From Thiomicrospira sp. XS5 (lineage in GTDB: Bacteria; Pseudomonadota; Gammaproteobacteria; Thiomicrospirales; Thiomicrospiraceae), in contig NZ_LQBO01000001.1 of assembly GCF_001507555.1 (NCBI RefSeq), positions 558,001 through 622,000 of the forward strand: 64,000 bases of DNA. Direction: 5' to 3'. The first letter of the stretch is position 1. Every line of letters begins with the position of its first letter. A program made the translations under genes and the position numbers. Positions 9,644 through 19,004 of this stretch are shown here, piece by piece. Below the pieces are notes generated by a model that searched no databases, was not told where the DNA came from, and worked only from the letters and a program-made list of their open reading frames with translations.

Positions 9644-10291
9644 TTACTGGATGCTCGGCCCGTATTGCAGGGCATCCGGTCCTTCCTCATCATAAAGTAC
9701 TTCCAGGCCCTTATCCGGGTAGAACCAGTGCTCCAAGCCGTCGGATTGCTTTTCGATGCGCTGAGGCTGGCCAAATCGCATTTCAATCGCGCGTTTGGTC
9801 AGGTTTTTTCTCGGAATCAATGTCACCAGCTTAATGGGCTTCGCCATCAGTTTTTCGATGTTTTCACTGTTCGGAGTGACTTGACGGTTGCCCGTTTGCG
9901 TTACAGTGGTTTGAACACCTTGCGAGTAATAGGCGTCAAGCTCGTCTTTCGGTACATCCAAACTTAAGGCCACTGCCCCACGGATGGTGGCGATGTTCAT
10001 CGACGGGAAATAGACTTCCGCCGCTTTACCGGATTCATCCTTTTTCGAGAAAATTTTCACTTCCAGGTCGTTACCAAATAGCTGTTTGGCCTCGTTCGGT
10101 GTGCTTTGGTTGAGTACCAAGCCCAAGGCTTCGAGCTGGTTGGCCTGGTTGAAATGACTGTTCCAAGGCAATAATTTATCCGACACCTCTTCACGGTTCG
10201 GCGGAATCAGAATAAACACCGCCGTCAGGCCGACGGCGGCGAATAAAACAATCAGGAAAGTCGGGAAACGGCGTGGCTTGCTTTGACTCAT
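9644..10291 (-). CDS. Hypothetical membrane-anchored periplasmic protein, 215 aa
   Basis: Function not recognised. One hydrophobic segment (about residues 11-29) after a basic N-terminus predicts a signal anchor with the rest outside the cytoplasm. The C-terminal part contains MRFGQPQRIEKQSDGLEHW and YPDKGLEVLYDEEG, which resembles the beta-rich end of small lipoprotein-like modules, but no family can be assigned. The start overlaps the previous gene by 4 nt (ATGA), so the two are translationally coupled and probably work together. Confidence 0.65.
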   Translation of the reverse strand: MSQSKPRRFPTFLIVLFAAVGLTAVFILIPPNREEVSDKLLPWNSHFNQANQLEALGLVLNQSTPNEAKQLFGNDLEVKIFSKKDESGKAAEVYFPSMNIATIRGAVALSLDVPKDELDAYYSQGVQTTVTQTGNRQVTPNSENIEKLMAKPIKLVTLIPRKNLTKRAIEMRFGQPQRIEKQSDGLEHWFYPDKGLEVLYDEEGPDALQYGPSIQ

Positions 10292-10899
10292 GACTGATCG
10301 CTTTCCGAAGAGGACATTTGTTTTTGGCCATCGTGACGAACTTCGTCATCGCCTTCGCCCAGCTCGGCATTGGCATTTTCATCGCGTGGTACGAATTTTT
10401 CGATTTTCGGATCAAGAATCCCTTTCCCCGCATCGTACACTGAAATCCCGGTTTGCATAAACGTAATCAACACCGCCACGAAAATCACCACCGCGGCAAA
10501 GCGTACAGTGATGATTTCACCCAGGTTGGTTTGCGATCCTTCATCCGAAAAGTCATTCATCGAGAAACCGCCCGGAAAAACCAAATCGATCAGCAAATAG
10601 ACGGCGACCATTAAAATGGCAATCGCGTAGCTCATCAATAATATACGGCTTCGGCGCCAAGCCAGTTCCCAATGGGCGGAAACGAACCAGGAGCCGCGCT
10701 TCCTGACCTCTTTTCGATGGCGATAAATATAGGCGATTACCAAACTGGAAATCACCGGAACCGCGAGTAGCATGGCCGTGCTACCGATTTCCAACACAAT
10801 CATCGAAATGAATAAATGGGTAATGATGATATTGATGTTGAAAATGTGGTGAGGGTTTTTGGCTAGATGCGTTTCTTCAGGGGTTACTTGATAATGCAT
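10288..10899 (-). CDS. Hypothetical multi-pass membrane protein, 203 aa
   Basis: Function not recognised. At least four hydrophobic stretches are visible: about residues 22-40 and 42-58, near 90-108, and near 135-153. The tail is acidic and hydrophilic, with Ser and Glu at the end. It overlaps the 9644 gene by 4 nt and lies 56 bp downstream of the Hpt gene on the same strand. A link to that signalling pair is possible but unproven. Confidence 0.65.
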   Translation of the reverse strand: MHYQVTPEETHLAKNPHHIFNINIIITHLFISMIVLEIGSTAMLLAVPVISSLVIAYIYRHRKEVRKRGSWFVSAHWELAWRRSRILLMSYAIAILMVAVYLLIDLVFPGGFSMNDFSDEGSQTNLGEIITVRFAAVVIFVAVLITFMQTGISVYDAGKGILDPKIEKFVPRDENANAELGEGDDEVRHDGQKQMSSSESDQS

Positions 10900-10954
10900 T
10901 TTATCGTGTCTCTTTGAGTGTGAAGATCAATCCGCCGGTCGTGTATCGACCGGA

Positions 10955-11299
10955 TTAAAAGGCATCGAGATACTGTTGCAGGAATGCAGATACCTTGTCG
11001 TTTTCGGCTTCAACCGCGGACAATTCCGCGGTTAAGCCTTCGGTGATGCCATCTTTACCTTTGTTTTCCAATGCCAGGCACAAAGGGGGAAGTTCGGTGG
11101 CACCGATGTTCGCGGAACTGCCCTTCAGTGTGTGGGCATGCAGTCTCAACCCATCCGCATCACCGTTTTCAATCGCTTGTTTGATGTCCGACAAGGTGCT
11201 GGGTGCGACCTCCAGAAAGCTCTTTAAGATGTCCTTCAAGTCATCGCCGATGACCTCTTTGAGCATTTCTAAATTGTCGGTATCCACAGGTTGAGGCAT
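10955..11299 (-). CDS. Hpt-domain histidine phosphotransfer protein
   Basis: A single Hpt four-helix domain that passes phosphate between receiver domains. The phospho-accepting His sits in LHAHTLKGSSANIG. The start was placed at the internal ATG (MPQPVD) because AAGGA stands 7 nt before it; a 13-residue longer version is possible. The gene follows the receiver-GGDEF-EAL regulator by about 50 bp and probably exchanges phosphate with it. No hybrid kinase is seen next to them. Confidence 0.85.
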   Translation of the reverse strand: MPQPVDTDNLEMLKEVIGDDLKDILKSFLEVAPSTLSDIKQAIENGDADGLRLHAHTLKGSSANIGATELPPLCLALENKGKDGITEGLTAELSAVEAENDKVSAFLQQYLDAF

Positions 11300-11347
11300 G
11301 GCAATTCCTTTTGCGAAAGCGTTTTTATCGTGGACCATTATAGCCCA

Positions 11348-13438
11348 TTAAGGGGTGTTGTGACTTTTAAGATATTGTTGAAACGCGTCGGCGGGCATGG
11401 GTTTGCCGAATTTGAATCCTTGGAAAACGTCGCAATTTTTGTTTTGCAGGAAGGAAACGTGAAATTCGTCTTCAATACCTTCAGCGACCACGTTTAATTT
11501 CAGGCTTTCTGCCATGGCCAGAATGGTTCGGACAATGGCCTGACCTTCCTGCGTTTCGAGGTTGTTTATAAATGAGCGGTCGATTTTAATGGCATCAATC
11601 GGGAAGCTGTGCAGATAGGCGAGGGAAGAATACCCCGTGCCGAAGTCGTCGATGGATAGTGTGACTCCCATCGCTTTCAAGCCTTTGAGGATGCTGATAT
11701 TGTGGTCGGCGTTGCTCATGGCCAGACTTTCGGTGATTTCCAAATCCAGATATTGCGCCGGTAAATGTGTGCTTTGTAAGACACTTTGTACGTCTTTCAT
11801 CAGGTTCGAACTGGAAAACTGGCGACCGGACAAATTGATGCCAATGTGTATCTCAAACCCATCCTGGTGCCATTTTTCGGCCTCTTCCACCGCCGTTTGC
11901 AGAACATACTGGCCGATTTCAACAATCATGCCGTTGTTTTCCGCGATGGGGATAAAGACCGCGGGAGACACCAAGCCTTCGGATGGATGATGCCAGCGCA
12001 CCAGGGCTTCGGCTCCATAAGGTTTCAGGGTCTGGCCGTCCACTTGCGGTTGGAAATAGACTTCGATTTCATTGCGATCCAGGGCTTTGCGCAAATCGTT
12101 TTCCAGCAACAACTGTTCTTTGGATTCCGCGTTCATATCGGTTTGATAGAACAGGAATTGATTGCCGCCTTGCTGCTTCGCTTCGCTGCGGGCGATGTTC
12201 GCATGGGCGATCAGTTCGCTGGCCTTGAGGCCGTCCTGGCGGATGATGCTCACCCCGATGGAGAAGGTAATAAACAGTTCCTGATCGCGGATGGTAAAGG
12301 CTTTGGAAATATCGTGGAAAATGCGGCTCAGGGATAAATTCAATTCTTGCGCGTCTTCGGCATTTTTAATCAGAATGGCGAATTCATCACTGCCCAGTCG
12401 GGCGACAAAATCGTCTTCTCGGGTCACTTTTTTCAAACGTTGCGCCACGGTGCGAAGCAGGGCGTCACCGTTTTCCTGGCCGAGGTTATCGTTGATTTTC
12501 TTGAAACGGTCAATGTCGAGAATGACGGTGGCGCTGTATTTTTTCGGATTGGCTTCCTTGATGAAGCTTGCCAGTGTTTTACTGAAAAAGGAACGGTTCG
12601 CCAAATCGGTCAATTTATCGTGGCTGGCCTGATAGTCGATGAGCGTTTCGGCCTTATGCAAACGGCTGATGTCCTGCGCCGAGCCGGTGATTTTCAGTAT
12701 TTCATCGTCTTGATCGAAGCTGACCTCGCCCAGACAGTCGATGTGCGACATGGAACCGTCATGATGCAATACCCGGAAGCTGACTTGAATGTCGTTGTAG
12801 CCTTGAGTTGCGTCGGCAATGGCTTGTTGAATCAGCGGCAGGTCTTTGGGGATGATGTTGGAGAAAAACTGTTCCAGTGTGACATCGGCTTGATTTGGGA
12901 TGCCGAATAATTCAAACGCCGAACTGGAACCGGTGACACGGTCCGAAGCGGCATCCCATTCCCAGTACCCGAGCTTGGCCAGCTTTTGAGCGTAAATCAA
13001 TTGCGACTGACTAATGCGAAGCTGGTCTTCAATCAATGAGGATTTGATGGCGTATTTGACGCGCTGGCTCAGCAACGACCAGTTGATGGGTTTGGTGATG
13101 AAGTCGGTTGCGCCGATGTCGAAGGCCTGGTCAATGGAGCTGATATCGTCCAGCGCGGTCAGCATCAGAATCGGCACGGCGCGGTCTTTTTCGTAGTTGC
13201 GAATCGCTTCGGTGGCGGCATAACCATCCATGACCGGCATCATCACATCCATCAGAATCAGATCCGGCGCTTCTTTGATGAACAGTGAAAAACCGTCCTG
13301 GCCGTTGTTAGCTTCCATCACGCGAAAACCGGATTTCGACAACACCTTGCTTAAGGTCAGCCGGGTGACGTCATCGTCCTCGACCACCAGAATAAGGGCC
13401 GATTCCTGTTTGTTCGTTTGTAGGTCCGAGAGCACCAT
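11348..13438 (-). CDS. Response regulator with receiver, PAS, GGDEF and EAL domains
   Basis: A 696-residue c-di-GMP regulator. The receiver (about 14-130) has acidic VVEDDD, phospho-acceptor Asp64 in LILMDVMMP and the conserved Lys in TKPIN. A PAS domain (about 145-260) follows. The GGDEF domain (about 275-435) reads GSDEF at the signature, a substitution often still active. The EAL domain (about 445-690) has EALVRW, TESLAM, DDFGTGYSSL and VVAEGIED, so phosphodiesterase activity looks intact. It probably forms an operon with the Hpt gene. Confidence 0.9.
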   Translation of the reverse strand: MVLSDLQTNKQESALILVVEDDDVTRLTLSKVLSKSGFRVMEANNGQDGFSLFIKEAPDLILMDVMMPVMDGYAATEAIRNYEKDRAVPILMLTALDDISSIDQAFDIGATDFITKPINWSLLSQRVKYAIKSSLIEDQLRISQSQLIYAQKLAKLGYWEWDAASDRVTGSSSAFELFGIPNQADVTLEQFFSNIIPKDLPLIQQAIADATQGYNDIQVSFRVLHHDGSMSHIDCLGEVSFDQDDEILKITGSAQDISRLHKAETLIDYQASHDKLTDLANRSFFSKTLASFIKEANPKKYSATVILDIDRFKKINDNLGQENGDALLRTVAQRLKKVTREDDFVARLGSDEFAILIKNAEDAQELNLSLSRIFHDISKAFTIRDQELFITFSIGVSIIRQDGLKASELIAHANIARSEAKQQGGNQFLFYQTDMNAESKEQLLLENDLRKALDRNEIEVYFQPQVDGQTLKPYGAEALVRWHHPSEGLVSPAVFIPIAENNGMIVEIGQYVLQTAVEEAEKWHQDGFEIHIGINLSGRQFSSSNLMKDVQSVLQSTHLPAQYLDLEITESLAMSNADHNISILKGLKAMGVTLSIDDFGTGYSSLAYLHSFPIDAIKIDRSFINNLETQEGQAIVRTILAMAESLKLNVVAEGIEDEFHVSFLQNKNCDVFQGFKFGKPMPADAFQQYLKSHNTP

Positions 13439-13555
13439 CCGAAGTCCGTTTTCTGGAGTTATTATGAATTCTAGTGTAGCCGCTTTTTGGGGAAATGGAA
13501 ACCTTTATCCCCTGAGTGCAATGCGGTTTTTACGGGGTGGGAAAACAGGGGAAGT

Positions 13556-14005
13556 TTAATTTTCCAGCCAGAAGGTCACCGGCCCGTCGTTGGTCAGCGA
13601 AACCTGCATGTCGGCGCCGAAGCGGCCGATCTGCGGTGGGCGGTAAGTTTCGGTGACTTCTTGAACGAATTGCTCAAACAGCGCTTCGGCCTGTGCTGGC
13701 GGGGCCGACGTGTGGAAGCTGGGGCGTAAGCCTTTACGAGTGTCCGCCGGTAGCGTGAATTGCGGCACCAGTAACACTCCGCCGCCTTCGCCTTGCTGGG
13801 TTTGCTGCACATTGAGGTTCATCTTGTCGTTTTCGTCGGCAAACACGCGATAATGCAGCAGCTTGTGCGCCATGCGTTTCAGGGAATTGGCGTCATCGTG
13901 CGGCTGGAATCCGCACAAAACCGCCAGGCCTGGTGAAATCTGCCCAATGACCTCGCCGCCGACGCGGACTTCGGCTTGGGTGACGCGTTGCAATAAACAA
14001 ATCAT
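13556..14005 (-). CDS. dtd: D-aminoacyl-tRNA deacylase
   Basis: Dtd removes D-amino acids and Gly mischarged on tRNA. The 149-residue protein shows the family's start (MICLLQRVTQAEV), VPQFTLPADTRKG in place of the usual SQFTL block, and the cross-subunit Gly-Pro motif near its end (TNDGPVTFWLEN). Catalysis depends on main-chain atoms, so the Pro for Ser change need not inactivate it. It lies 18 bp downstream of pip. A repeat copy reads as SPGLA. Confidence 0.92.
   Translation of the reverse strand: MICLLQRVTQAEVRVGGEVIGQISPGLAVLCGFQPHDDANSLKRMAHKLLHYRVFADENDKMNLNVQQTQQGEGGGVLLVPQFTLPADTRKGLRPSFHTSAPPAQAEALFEQFVQEVTETYRPPQIGRFGADMQVSLTNDGPVTFWLEN
13924..13933. repeat. CCAGGCCTGG palindrome, copy in dtd
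   Basis: Exact copy; read on the minus strand as SPGLA near the N-terminus of Dtd. Confidence 0.9.
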
Positions 14006-14023
14006 AGGGGCTTCACGGGAGGG

Positions 14024-14992
14024 TTACGCATCAAGCTCAATGCTCTGATAGGTTCGGTTAGTCGCTTCCACCAACTGTTCGGCGATTTCCGGTTCGAAAG
14101 CGGAGTGCCCGGCATGGTCGCACACAATCAAATCCGCTTTCGGCATGGCTTCCGCTAAGGCATAGGCCTGATTGAATGGGCAGACCATGTCATAGCGCCC
14201 TTGCACGATGGTGGTCGGAATCGTTTGAATGTAACCGATATTATCGAGAATCTGATTGGGTTCGATAAACGCATGATGGCGGAAATAGTGGCATTCGATG
14301 CGTGCCATGGCCAGCGCGTGGAAAGGGTCGCCGAAGTGGTCGACCAAATCGGCGTCGGTTTTCAAGGTTGAAGTGCGGCCCTCCCAAATCGACCAGGCTT
14401 CGGCGGCGCTCATACGGGCGATTTCGTTGTCGCTGGTCAGCAACTCGTAATAGGCTTCAATCATGTCGTCGCGCTTGTCTTCCGGCACCGGCGCGATGAA
14501 ATCCCGCCAATAATCCGGATAGAAACGGTCGGCGCCTTGCTGGTAAAACCAGCGGGTGTCTTCGTCGCGGCACAGGAAAATGCCACGCAGAATCATCGCC
14601 AGCACCCGTTCCGGATAGGCTTCCGCATACAGCAAACTCAAGGTCGAGCCCCAGGAACCACCGAACAACACCCAGCGATCGATATTGAGGTGACGGCGAA
14701 TTTTTTCGATGTCTTCAATCAGGTGCGCGGTGGTGTTGTTGGTCAGGCAGGCGTGCGGGCGCGATTTGCCGCAACCGCGCTGGTCGAACAGAATGATGCG
14801 GTAGTGGTCGGGGTGGAAAAAACGCCGTTGTGTCGGCGAACACCCACCACCCGGTCCACCGTGAATAAACAGCACCGGCAAGCCGAGCGGATTCCCGCTT
14901 TCTTCAACGTGCAAGCTATGGGTGTTGTCCACCTGCAAGCTGTGTTCGGCGTAAGGTTTGAGGTTCGGATAAAGTAGATGTTCCAAGTTCAT
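14024..14992 (-). CDS. pip: Prolyl iminopeptidase (alpha/beta hydrolase, S33)
   Basis: The enzyme releases N-terminal proline from peptides in the cytoplasm. The 322-residue protein has the oxyanion motif HGGPGGGCSP, the nucleophile elbow GGSWGSTLSL and a C-terminal DHAGHSAFEPE stretch with the catalytic His. The catalytic Asp lies near VQGRYDMVCP. Length and motif order are those of proteobacterial Pip. It is followed by dtd in the same direction. The palindromic terminator of typA lies just upstream. Confidence 0.93.
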   Translation of the reverse strand: MNLEHLLYPNLKPYAEHSLQVDNTHSLHVEESGNPLGLPVLFIHGGPGGGCSPTQRRFFHPDHYRIILFDQRGCGKSRPHACLTNNTTAHLIEDIEKIRRHLNIDRWVLFGGSWGSTLSLLYAEAYPERVLAMILRGIFLCRDEDTRWFYQQGADRFYPDYWRDFIAPVPEDKRDDMIEAYYELLTSDNEIARMSAAEAWSIWEGRTSTLKTDADLVDHFGDPFHALAMARIECHYFRHHAFIEPNQILDNIGYIQTIPTTIVQGRYDMVCPFNQAYALAEAMPKADLIVCDHAGHSAFEPEIAEQLVEATNRTYQSIELDA

Positions 14993-15033
14993 GCTAGTGA
15001 TTTTAGCGGAAACCGGAAAAAAGAGGAAAATAA

Positions 15034-15059
15034 AAAAACGCCCAGGCCTGGGCGTTTTT
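15034..15059. terminator. 26-bp perfect palindrome around CCAGGCCTGG, terminator of typA
   Basis: Repeat core at 15042-15051, extended by CG and GC to a perfect palindrome ending in five As and five Ts. It lies 25 bp beyond the typA stop, so it can act as a bidirectional rho-independent terminator. Confidence 0.85.
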
Positions 15060-15083
15060 GGAAAAGCGGAGTCGGGTGGGCGA

Positions 15084-16907
15084 TTAAGCCTTGTTACGGC
15101 CCGCTTTTTTACGTTCGTTTTCCGTCAACAGTTTTTTACGGATACGAACGTTGTTTGGCGTGACTTCGACCAACTCGTCGTCGTCGATGAATTCCAACGC
15201 TTGTTCCAGCGAGAAACGAATCGGCGGCGTCAAAGTCAGGGCTTCGTCGGTTCCGGCGGCACGCATGTTGGTCAACTGCTTACCTTTCAGCGGGTTGACC
15301 GTCAAGTCGTTGGCGCGGCTGTGCAGACCGATGATCATGCCTTCGTATACTTCTTCACCGTGACCGATGTAGAGACGGCCGCGGTCTTGCAGGTTAAACA
15401 AAGCGAAGGCCAAGGCTTTCCCTTGCCCCAGAGAGATCAATACGCCGTTGTTGCGTTCGCCCAGCGTACCGGCGAATTTCGGCCCGTAATGCGAGAAGCT
15501 GGAGAAAATCAAACCGTTCCCTTGGGTGGCGGTCATGAACTCGGTACGGAAGCCGATCAAGCCACGAGATGGGATGATGAAGTCGATACGTACGCGACCG
15601 TGTCCGTCCGGAACCATGTCTTGCATTTCGGCTTTACGCTCGCCCAGTTTTTCCATAATGGAACCTTGCGCGTCTTCCGGAATGTCCACGGTCAGGTTTT
15701 CATACGGTTCCAAGGTTTCGCCGTTTTCTTCTTTGAAGATAACTTCCGGACGGGAAATCCCCATCTCGAAGCCTTCACGACGCATGGTTTCGATCAGAAC
15801 CGACAAATGCAGTTCACCACGACCGGAAACACGGAATTTGTTGGCGTCTTCGGTGTCTTCGACACGCAAAGCCACGTTGGTCAACAATTCTTTGTCCAAA
15901 CGCTCGCGGATTTGGCGAGAGGTCAGCAACTTACCGTCCTGACCGACGAATGGCGAGTCGTTGACCTGGAAAGTCATGCTTACGGTCGGTTCGTCCACCG
16001 TCAACGGCGGCAGGGCTTCAACGTGGTTCGGATCACACAAGGTGTCGGAAATGTTCAATGGGTCCAACCCGGTAAAGGCCACGATGTCACCGGCGTGGGC
16101 TTCGTCCACGCTGACACGCTCCAGCCCGTGATAACCGAAGATTTCACCGACTTTCCCTTTACGCTCTTTGCCTTCGGCGTCGATGATGGTGATGGCCATG
16201 CCGACTTCCACGGAACCACGCTTGATACGGCCGGTGCCGATGACGCCTTTATAAGTGTCGTAGTCCAGAGAAATACATTGCAACTGAAAAGGTCCGCCCA
16301 AATCAACGTCCGGTGCCGGTACGTTTTGAGTGATGATTTCAAAGACCGGCGTCATGTCGCCTTCACGAACGTCTTCATCCAGTCCGGCGAAACCGTTCAG
16401 GCCGGAAGCGTAAATCACGTCGAAGTCCATTTGCTCGTCGGTGGCGCCCAAACGGTCGAACAAGTCGAAGGTTTGATCCAGTACCCAATCCGGACGCGCG
16501 CCCGGACGGTCGATTTTGTTGATGACCACAATCGGCTTCAAACCTTGTTTCAAGGCTTTTTCGGTTACGAAACGCGTTTGCGGCATCGGCCCTTCCACAG
16601 AGTCCACCAACAACAGGACCGAGTCCACCATCGACAAAATACGTTCCACTTCACCACCGAAGTCGGCGTGGCCCGGGGTGTCCACGATGTTGATGCGGTA
16701 GTCGTTCCAGTTAACCGCCGTGTTTTTCGACAGGATGGTGATCCCACGTTCCTTTTCCAGATCATTGGAATCCATGACACGGTCGCCCATGTCTTTACGG
16801 ATTTCGTCAAACGTGCCGGATTGCCGTAGAAGCTGGTCTACCAGGGTGGTTTTACCGTGGTCAACGTGCGCAATGATGGCAATGTTGCGAATATGATCTG
16901 TACTCAT
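15084..16907 (-). CDS. typA: Ribosome-associated GTPase TypA/BipA
   Basis: TypA is an elongation-factor-like GTPase that binds the ribosome and supports 50S assembly and stress adaptation. The 607-residue protein has [15 protein letters not shown] (G1), RGITI (G2), DTPGHADF (G3) and [10 protein letters not shown] (G4), then the EF-G-like domains and the family-specific C-terminal domain. Length is normal. A TATAAT-like sequence lies upstream at 16940-16945 (minus strand), but no convincing -35 was found. A 612-residue antisense frame is an artefact. Confidence 0.97.
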   Translation of the reverse strand: MSTDHIRNIAIIAHVDHGKTTLVDQLLRQSGTFDEIRKDMGDRVMDSNDLEKERGITILSKNTAVNWNDYRINIVDTPGHADFGGEVERILSMVDSVLLLVDSVEGPMPQTRFVTEKALKQGLKPIVVINKIDRPGARPDWVLDQTFDLFDRLGATDEQMDFDVIYASGLNGFAGLDEDVREGDMTPVFEIITQNVPAPDVDLGGPFQLQCISLDYDTYKGVIGTGRIKRGSVEVGMAITIIDAEGKERKGKVGEIFGYHGLERVSVDEAHAGDIVAFTGLDPLNISDTLCDPNHVEALPPLTVDEPTVSMTFQVNDSPFVGQDGKLLTSRQIRERLDKELLTNVALRVEDTEDANKFRVSGRGELHLSVLIETMRREGFEMGISRPEVIFKEENGETLEPYENLTVDIPEDAQGSIMEKLGERKAEMQDMVPDGHGRVRIDFIIPSRGLIGFRTEFMTATQGNGLIFSSFSHYGPKFAGTLGERNNGVLISLGQGKALAFALFNLQDRGRLYIGHGEEVYEGMIIGLHSRANDLTVNPLKGKQLTNMRAAGTDEALTLTPPIRFSLEQALEFIDDDELVEVTPNNVRIRKKLLTENERKKAGRNKA

Positions 16908-17102
16908 GGAGGGACTCTCTTAACTTTCAAAAAAAGCGTATTATACTGAAAAGGCAGGACGAGTTTGCGTAATCTGCTGAAATGATTGGAAAATATCGCC
17001 GATTACGGCCGGAAAACCGCTCTTGAGGGAGAAGAACGGTGGGAAAGTAAAATGCACAGGCCGAAAAATCGGCCCGACACACTCGATTCGCTGTGAGTGC
17101 CG

Positions 17103-17639
17103 TTATGACCCAGGCCTGGTCGAATCCGAGGTTTGGCTCTGGCTTTGCGCCTTTTCCAGACGGATGTAACTTTGCAGAATTCCATACGCCATCGTGCCGA
17201 GCAATAGGCCGAGCAGCGCAAAGAGTCCGGCGATTTTGCCTTCGCCGATCATCGCCGGAATGGTGCCGGGGCAGGAGGCGGTCATTCCCCAGCCGATGCC
17301 GAACAGCATGGCGCCGATCATCAAACCTTTTTGGTAGGGTTTCTTCACGAAGTCCACTTCCGCGCCGGTGGCAATGGCACGCACTTGGAAGCGTTTCAGC
17401 AAAAACACCCCGATCATCGCAATCACCACCGCCGTGGCGATGACAATCATCAGTTGGAAGTCCTCGAACAGGAACATCTTAGCGTGGTAATCGTAAGTGG
17501 TTGCCCCGGCGTGGCTCATCAAAAACCCGAAGGTGATGCCCATCAGGAAACCGAAAATGTTGTTGCGGTACACATACATGAACGAGATGATGTACAGGCG
17601 GATGCTTTTTAACGGTGGCATTTTATGTTCCATCATCAA
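17103..17639 (-). CDS. YeeE/YedE-family sulfur transporter, C-terminal-half protein
   Basis: A 178-residue membrane protein with about five membrane segments. The motif GWGMTASCPGTIPAMIGEG carries the Cys that passes thiosulfate or sulfane sulfur through this family (TsuA/PmpAB type). The partner gene lies 4 bp upstream, and together they match one full-length YeeE, so this is a split transporter. The location in a sulfur oxidiser suggests import of a reduced sulfur species. The last codons contain a CCAGGCCTGG copy (STRPGS then stop). Confidence 0.85.
   Translation of the reverse strand: MMMEHKMPPLKSIRLYIISFMYVYRNNIFGFLMGITFGFLMSHAGATTYDYHAKMFLFEDFQLMIVIATAVVIAMIGVFLLKRFQVRAIATGAEVDFVKKPYQKGLMIGAMLFGIGWGMTASCPGTIPAMIGEGKIAGLFALLGLLLGTMAYGILQSYIRLEKAQSQSQTSDSTRPGS
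17110..17119. repeat. CCAGGCCTGG palindrome at the 3' end of the YeeE-like gene
   Basis: Exact copy covering codons just before the stop; encodes TRPG. Confidence 0.9.
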
Positions 17640-17643
17640 CTCC

Positions 17644-18132
17644 TTAGGTTCCGAACAGCAGGTGCGTGGTCACGAACGCACTCATAAAGAAAATGACGCC
17701 CGCTAACAGGCTCGGCGGGTTCAGCATAGCGCCGCCCACCAGAGCATGCCCGGTGGTGCAAGCGCCGGCCAAGCGCGCGCCGAAGCCCAACAAAGCACCG
17801 CCGAATGTCAGCCAGATGGCTTTCCCGGCCAGGGTTTGCGGCAGGATGTCGTTATACATCCCCATGTCAAAACTGAAATGCCACGGCTCCGGCGCTTGTA
17901 GCGCGCTCAAGAGTCCGCCGATGGGAATGCCCAGCAGGAACCACAAACGCGAGTTATTGATGTTTTTGTATTCGCCGGTGCGGAAATACTCCACCCGTTT
18001 GAACATCATGCCGCAGAAATTACCGTAACCGGTTGAGCAGCCGGCGGGTTTCCCCATTAACCAGAAGTGGAAAACCACAAACAATCCCATCGAGATGCCG
18101 GCAATCCACGCGCTCCAAACAATGACTTCCAT
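17644..18132 (-). CDS. YeeE/YedE-family sulfur transporter, N-terminal-half protein
   Basis: A 162-residue membrane protein with four or five hydrophobic segments. Two Cys motifs of the family are visible: AGCSTGYGNFCG near residue 32 and GARLAGACTTGHALVGGA near residue 125. It lies immediately upstream of the other half. In Burkholderia-type PmpA/PmpB and related pairs, two such proteins form the transporter; the same arrangement is inferred here. Substrate not shown by sequence. Confidence 0.85.
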   Translation of the reverse strand: MEVIVWSAWIAGISMGLFVVFHFWLMGKPAGCSTGYGNFCGMMFKRVEYFRTGEYKNINNSRLWFLLGIPIGGLLSALQAPEPWHFSFDMGMYNDILPQTLAGKAIWLTFGGALLGFGARLAGACTTGHALVGGAMLNPPSLLAGVIFFMSAFVTTHLLFGT

Positions 18133-18271
18133 CGCTTATCCTAGAATAAATTCGTTTGATTGGACATATTTTCAAAGAATGTTCCAAACGAGTCAAAGAG
18201 AGGTTTTTTGCGTGCGGATAAAATTAATTTATGATGCATTAAGAATGTAAATAGTTGTTGTTTTAATATGG

Positions 18272-18297
18272 AAAAACGCCCAGGCCTGGGCGTTTTT
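18272..18297. terminator. 26-bp perfect palindrome around CCAGGCCTGG, terminator of the DUF2628 gene
   Basis: Core at 18280-18289, same extension as the copy behind typA, ending in As and Ts. It lies about 80 bp beyond the stop of the DUF2628 gene and upstream of the YeeE pair. Confidence 0.8.
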
Positions 18298-18377
18298 TGG
18301 GAGATAATCTCGTTTAAGTGATGCGCCGTTTCATGTTGAAAACCGGCGCGGGTCACCTGAATAAATCGTGTTGTATT

Positions 18378-18839
18378 TTAGCTATTGGGTAGGAAAGCGG
18401 CGAATACAAACAGGAAAATAAGCGCATAGAAAATCACCGTGACCCACACAACCCAGCTGTGATAACCACCGAAGTTTTGCATGGCACGAAGTTGGTCTTC
18501 TTCATTGTCGCCCGCTTGCGATTTGAGATCGTGGTACTTTTTCAGCACAAAATAAGGGGAAACGCCGCCCAGTACAATGGATGTGATGAGCCAGCCGAAA
18601 AAGGGGATGAAACTCATAAAAAACGCAATAATAAACGCGCCTAAGGCGGGCAGATAGGCTTTTCGATACAGTAAAAAGGCCCAGCCGAAAAAGAAAGCCC
18701 ACCAGCTCCAGTGCCATTTAAAACTGAAAACATGGCCAACTTGCATTTTGTCCAGGCCGCGTTGGTAATAAGGCACCTTTTCCGGTTTTTGAATAAAAGC
18801 CCCTAATAGTTCTTCGTCGTGGTTCTTGTCATCACTCAT
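18378..18839 (-). CDS. DUF2628-family membrane protein
   Basis: About 153 residues. The family hallmark is the aromatic block FKWHWSWWAFFFGWAFLLYRK, split by the first membrane segment. Two more segments follow (near residues 66-100 and 125-150). Function of the family is unknown. The ATG at 18839 was preferred over 18857 because AAGGA stands 10 nt before it. It is a single-gene unit with a palindromic terminator. Confidence 0.75.
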   Translation of the reverse strand: MSDDKNHDEELLGAFIQKPEKVPYYQRGLDKMQVGHVFSFKWHWSWWAFFFGWAFLLYRKAYLPALGAFIIAFFMSFIPFFGWLITSIVLGGVSPYFVLKKYHDLKSQAGDNEEDQLRAMQNFGGYHSWVVWVTVIFYALIFLFVFAAFLPNS

Positions 18840-19004
18840 GCGTGTTTGTTCCTTCATTTTTAGGTTGAATCTAATTTTATTGAGACGTTCCGCTTAAGTA
18901 TTAAATACTAAGAAACCGCTGTGAGTGATAAAAATTTTTTGCCCATTGCTAAGTGTTTATACGAATTTTTGTGCGTTGCGAAGTTGGCTGGGAGTGGTTT
19001 GGAA

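Noticed and set aside
14991-16829. 612-codon open frame on the plus strand
   Set aside because: Fully antisense to typA, which has complete GTPase motifs; low-complexity His/Val/Phe-rich translation typical of the reverse strand.
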